24,492 nucleotides of DNA from JBIOJM01 sp044450785 (GTDB lineage: Bacteria > Planctomycetota > Planctomycetia > Isosphaerales > Isosphaeraceae). Where the stretch lies: positions 1 through 24,492 of the forward strand of contig JBIOJM010000133.1 in NCBI GenBank assembly GCA_044450785.1, in the 5' to 3' direction. A program made the position numbers and the translations under genes. Positions 21,618-24,492 of the stretch are shown here, one piece after another. Below the pieces are notes generated by a model that had not been told where the DNA came from, made no database searches, and saw only the letters and a list, made by a program, of their open reading frames with translations. The first letter of the stretch is position 1; each line of letters begins with the position of its first letter.

Positions 21618-22678
21618 GACGGTCGGATCAGCCCCGCCGAGACATCGAGGTCGAGGTCCGCGACCTGGCCGGCGGCGAGTTTGGGCAACGCGATTCCGGC
21701 CATTGCCGCGTTGTCGGTGCAGAGCGCCGGCGGAGGAATGAAGAGCTCGACCCCAAGGTCAGTGGCCATCCTCTGGAGCCGCTCCCGCAGCCGGGAATTC
21801 GAAGCAACACCTCCTCCGACCGCCAACGTCTTCATGCCGGTTCGTTCGAGCGCCTGGCGCGTCTTGGCCACGATCACGTCGACGACCGCCTCCTGGAAGC
21901 TCGCGGCCAGGTCGCTGATCCGCTCCTCTCCGGGGTGACTCGCCGCCCCCATTGCGTTCTGTCCGCGCAACGCATAGAGGACGGCCGTCTTCAGCCCGGA
22001 GAAGCTCAGAAGCAGCCGTTCGTCGTGCACGAAGGCACGGGGAAAGGAGAAGGCTTTCGGATTGCCCCGCCTGGCGACCCTCTCGATCTCCGGACCGCCC
22101 GGATAGCCCAAGCCGAGCAGGCTCGCCACTTTATCGAATGCTTCGCCGGCTGCGTCGTCGGTTGTGCCGCCCAGGAACTGGCAATCGAGCGGACCCTGGC
22201 AGACGTAGAGGCTGGTGTGGCCTCCGGAGACGACGAGTCCCACACACGGGTAGACGTCGCGGTCGGGATAGGCGAGCTGGCAGGCATAGAGATGGCCTTC
22301 GAGATGATTGACGGCGATCAGTGGGATCTGGAGCGTGAGTGCCAGGGCTTTGGCCGCGGTCAGTCCGACGACCAGGGCACCGACGAGCCCGGGCCGCGTC
22401 GCCACGGCGACAGCCCCCAGGTCACCGAGCGAGACGCCGGCCCGGCGGAGGGCCTCGTCGATCATCGGCAAGATCTGCCGCACGTGTGCTCGCGACGCGA
22501 TCTCGGGCACCACGCCGCCATATCGCTGGTGCAGACCGACTTGCGAGGCGACGACGCTGGAACGAATGCGCGGCACGCCCGAGCGCGGCGGGCGCGGGCC
22601 CTCCAGGACCGCCGCGCCCGTCTCGTCGCACGTCGTCTCGATGGCCAAAAGGACCAGGCCGTCTTGATCTTGGGACAT
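21605..22678 (-). CDS. tsaD: tRNA N6-threonylcarbamoyladenosine transferase TsaD
   Basis: TsaD transfers the threonylcarbamoyl group from its adenylate to A37 of ANN-decoding tRNAs, together with TsaB and TsaE. The 357-residue product has the ASKHA-fold signatures: LLAIETTCDETGAAV at about 10-24, the metal-binding HLEGH (H125 and H129), LVVSGGHTSLY, GGTTDDAAGEAFDKVA, SFSGLKTAVL, VGGGVASNSRLRERL, and CTDNAAMAGI with the third metal ligand Asp. The length is typical (330-360). ATG 22678 begins MSQDQDGLVLLAIETT; no ribosome site stands out, and the longer frame to 22753 adds non-conserved residues. TsaB and TsaE are not in the window. The stop codon lies in a GGATGAA repeat. Confidence 0.97.
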   Translation of the reverse strand: MSQDQDGLVLLAIETTCDETGAAVLEGPRPPRSGVPRIRSSVVASQVGLHQRYGGVVPEIASRAHVRQILPMIDEALRRAGVSLGDLGAVAVATRPGLVGALVVGLTAAKALALTLQIPLIAVNHLEGHLYACQLAYPDRDVYPCVGLVVSGGHTSLYVCQGPLDCQFLGGTTDDAAGEAFDKVASLLGLGYPGGPEIERVARRGNPKAFSFPRAFVHDERLLLSFSGLKTAVLYALRGQNAMGAASHPGEERISDLAASFQEAVVDVIVAKTRQALERTGMKTLAVGGGVASNSRLRERLQRMATDLGVELFIPPPALCTDNAAMAGIALPKLAAGQVADLDLDVSAGLIRPSKKG

Positions 22679-22769
22679 TCGGTCGAGATTGCGATTCGAT
22701 GCAGTTTTCGCCTCTGCACTCTCGTCGCTGTGATGCCAGCCGGGCGCCCGCACCGCAACACGCGATCGT

Positions 22770-24218
22770 TCAAGCCGCCTTGGCCTTCGTCCCGTCCATC
22801 CGGGCGCGGATGACCTCCAGCGCCTTATCGAGCTGCTTGTCGAGGAAGGGACCGCCAGCCGGACGCGCTGATTTCCTTTTCGCCGGGGCTTTCTCCGCGC
22901 CCTTCTTCTGTTCGCTCTTGCCGTCGGGCTTGGCCTGCGGCTTGTCGTCTCCGCCGGCTGTCTTACCCTTCTCGGCCGCGGGCGGTTTACGGTGCCCCTT
23001 CGCCATCGAGTCCCGGTCGCGCTCCTGCCGGGCCACGAACCAGCGCATGAATTCGCTGGGCGCGAGCTTGACCTCCAATCCCTTGTCGGGCGACACCCCC
23101 CACTTATCGCTCGGCTTCGCGTTGGGGAATCGGTGGATATTCTCGCCCGAGGGACGATAATAGCTGGCCACGGTCAGCTTGAGCACGCTATTGCCGCCGT
23201 CGAGATCGATGATGTTCTGCACCGACCCCTTGCCGTAGGACCGTTGACCGACGATTGCGGCCCGTTTGTGATCCTGGAGGGCCGCCGCGAGGATCTCGGA
23301 GGCCGACGCCGAGTACTGGTTGATCAGCACCACCATGGGGAGGTCCTCGAAAGGACCGTCCGCGTGCGCCTCGTACTTCCTGGGCAGGATGTTCCTCCCC
23401 TTGGTACTGACGATCTCTCCCTTCGCCAGAAACATGTCGGAGATATCGACGGCCGAGCTGAGCAGTCCGCCCGGATCGTCGCGCAGGTCGACGATCAGCC
23501 CTTTCACTCCTTCGTCCTTGAGCTGATCGAGGGCTTTCTTCAGTTCGTCGGCGGTGTGCTCGTTGAAGGCGGTGACCCGGATGTAGCCGATCTTCTTGTC
23601 TTGATCGATCATGAGCTCCCAACGATCGTCCGGCTTGCGGCGGTCACCCAGGACGCTGGGGATGTCGATGATGGCCCGGGTGATCGTGATGGTTTCCGGA
23701 TCCTCCGATCCCTCGTGCAGGACGTTCAACTTGACGTCGGTGCCGGGGCGGCCCGTCAGGACCTCGACGGCCTTGTCGGGGGTCATTCCCTCGGCCGACT
23801 GCCCATCGATCTCCATGATCACGTCGCCGGCCAGAATCCCACCCTCGTAGGCGGGAGTGCCCACCATCGGGGCGATCACCCGCAAATGGCCGAGATCCTG
23901 GTCGACCTCCACCTGGATGCCGATCCCACCGAATCGTCCCTCGATCTGCCGCTTGAATTGCCTCAGCTCGCTCGTGTTGATGTACGTGGAGTGTTGGTCG
24001 AGCTTCTGAAGCATGCCCTCCAGGGCCGTCTCGAGCAGCTCGCGGCGAGTGACCGGGCGGACATAGTTGGTCTCGACCTTTTCGACCGCATCGACGAACA
24101 GGCCGTACAGCTCCAGCATCTCGTCCTTCGGCTTGGCCCCCTGGGTCGCCTGCCAGCAAAACAGACTGGCGGATCCGATCAGCGCAAACCCCAAAAAGTA
24201 TTCTCGTCGCGGCATCAC
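22770..24218 (-). CDS. S41 C-terminal processing peptidase with PDZ domain
   Basis: The 482-residue product has an N-terminal signal or anchor (REYFLGFALIGSASLFCWQA), a helical region, a PDZ domain at about 97-180 (GGIGIQVEVDQDLGHLRVIA; GGILAGDVIMEIDGQSAEGM), and the S41 protease core at about 205-390. The Ser-Lys dyad is S305 in YSASASEILAAAL and K330 in RSYGKGSVQ, 25 residues apart as in other Ctp enzymes. LIVDLRDDPGGLL is also conserved. It should trim envelope proteins outside the inner membrane. The last 80 residues are Lys/Pro/Ala-rich and end in a helix, longer than in typical CtpA. AGGAGG lies 7 bases before GTG 24218 and 10 before ATG 24215, either of which may be used. Confidence 0.95.
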   Translation of the reverse strand: MMPRREYFLGFALIGSASLFCWQATQGAKPKDEMLELYGLFVDAVEKVETNYVRPVTRRELLETALEGMLQKLDQHSTYINTSELRQFKRQIEGRFGGIGIQVEVDQDLGHLRVIAPMVGTPAYEGGILAGDVIMEIDGQSAEGMTPDKAVEVLTGRPGTDVKLNVLHEGSEDPETITITRAIIDIPSVLGDRRKPDDRWELMIDQDKKIGYIRVTAFNEHTADELKKALDQLKDEGVKGLIVDLRDDPGGLLSSAVDISDMFLAKGEIVSTKGRNILPRKYEAHADGPFEDLPMVVLINQYSASASEILAAALQDHKRAAIVGQRSYGKGSVQNIIDLDGGNSVLKLTVASYYRPSGENIHRFPNAKPSDKWGVSPDKGLEVKLAPSEFMRWFVARQERDRDSMAKGHRKPPAAEKGKTAGGDDKPQAKPDGKSEQKKGAEKAPAKRKSARPAGGPFLDKQLDKALEVIRARMDGTKAKAA

Positions 24219-24388
24219 CGAGCGCCCTCCTGAACGATCCTCCGAACATCGCCCCTATCTCAAAGTCTAGTCAATTGTTAGCGAACCTGGCAAGCGGGCC
24301 TGTAAAACGCGTGGCTTCGCGACGAAAACGGTTGCTCCGCGCAATTTGACTATGATTCCGAGGCAATCCCACCCTGAGGTGATGAAAA

Positions 24389-24422
24389 GCTGGTCATGCA
24401 CAAGCTGCGCGTTCATCCCGAT
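24389..24422 (+). repeat. Copy 2 of the 34-base dispersed repeat
   Basis: Matches 3904-3937 at about 29 of 34 positions in direct orientation. It lies in the region upstream of the S41 peptidase gene and is followed within 20 bases by the G/C palindrome at 24439-24459. Confidence 0.6.
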
Positions 24423-24438
24423 CTCGTTGCGCGGTTTT

Positions 24439-24470
24439 CCCCCCCTTGCGAAGGGGGGGTCAGGGGGGGT
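24439..24470. repeat. Perfect C7-TTGCGAA-G7 palindrome and G-run
   Basis: CCCCCCCTT at 24439-24447 pairs perfectly with AAGGGGGGG at 24451-24459 around GCG, and a further G7 run follows at 24463-24469. It resembles in form the C/G hairpins at 84-106 and 463-485 that flank the DUF559 gene. It is probably one more copy of the same class of dispersed G/C repeat. Confidence 0.65.
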
Positions 24471-24492
24471 GGCCCCGGCACGATCAGTCACA

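Noticed and set aside
24267..24491. A 74-codon frame on the minus strand at the right edge
   Set aside because: It is built largely from the dispersed repeat at 24389-24422 and the C7/G7 palindrome and shows no domain.

Overview
The window is high-GC chromosomal DNA, about two thirds G+C by eye. I infer a planctomycete, probably in or near the Isosphaeraceae. The grounds are a very long sigma factor with membrane and protease extensions, lipid A genes (lpxD, lpxI), a Wza-like exporter, and many short G/C-rich palindromic and CAGTTG-type dispersed repeats between genes. This assignment rests on gene content and style, because no rRNA is present.

Layout from left to right. (a) At 1-490 lie the start of an unidentified gene that runs off the left edge and a DUF559 endonuclease-fold gene enclosed by a 36-bp inverted repeat. 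(b) At 557-1784 on the minus strand, a [2Fe-2S] thioredoxin-like ferredoxin gene overlaps panC. (c) At 2042-4771 on the plus strand are three signalling genes: a receiver with a coiled coil, a receiver-histidine kinase hybrid, and a receiver with a degenerate ATPase-like tail. A truncated DUF5615 fragment sits opposite the end of the third. (d) At 5102-7487 is a two-gene unit: an unknown protein, then a SctQ/FliM-type protein with a C-terminal SpoA domain. No other secretion or flagellar gene is visible. (e) At 7671-10640 is one uninterrupted 989-residue protein joining an ECF sigma factor, a membrane region, a Gly-Gly decapeptide repeat and an M16 zinc peptidase domain with its metal ligands. 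This is the most striking object in the window. (f) At 10684-13771 a GT-C-like membrane glycosyltransferase gene diverges from an MFS transporter gene. (g) At 13780-16575 on the minus strand are a Wza-like export protein with a long disordered insertion, a NagB-like deaminase, and a 71-residue hypothetical protein. (h) At 16977-17924 is a cytidylate-kinase-like protein. (i) At 18087-24218 on the minus strand are lpxD-lpxI, a HAD hydrolase, tsaD, and a PDZ/S41 C-terminal processing peptidase.

Most annotated genes are ordinary housekeeping or envelope genes: pantothenate, lipid A, exopolysaccharide export, amino-sugar metabolism, tRNA t6A, and envelope proteolysis. The accessory signals are the sigma/M16 fusion, the isolated SctQ pair, the repeat-bounded DUF559 gene, the DUF5615 remnant, and the dispersed palindromes. 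I saw no tRNA, rRNA, CRISPR array or intact insertion sequence.
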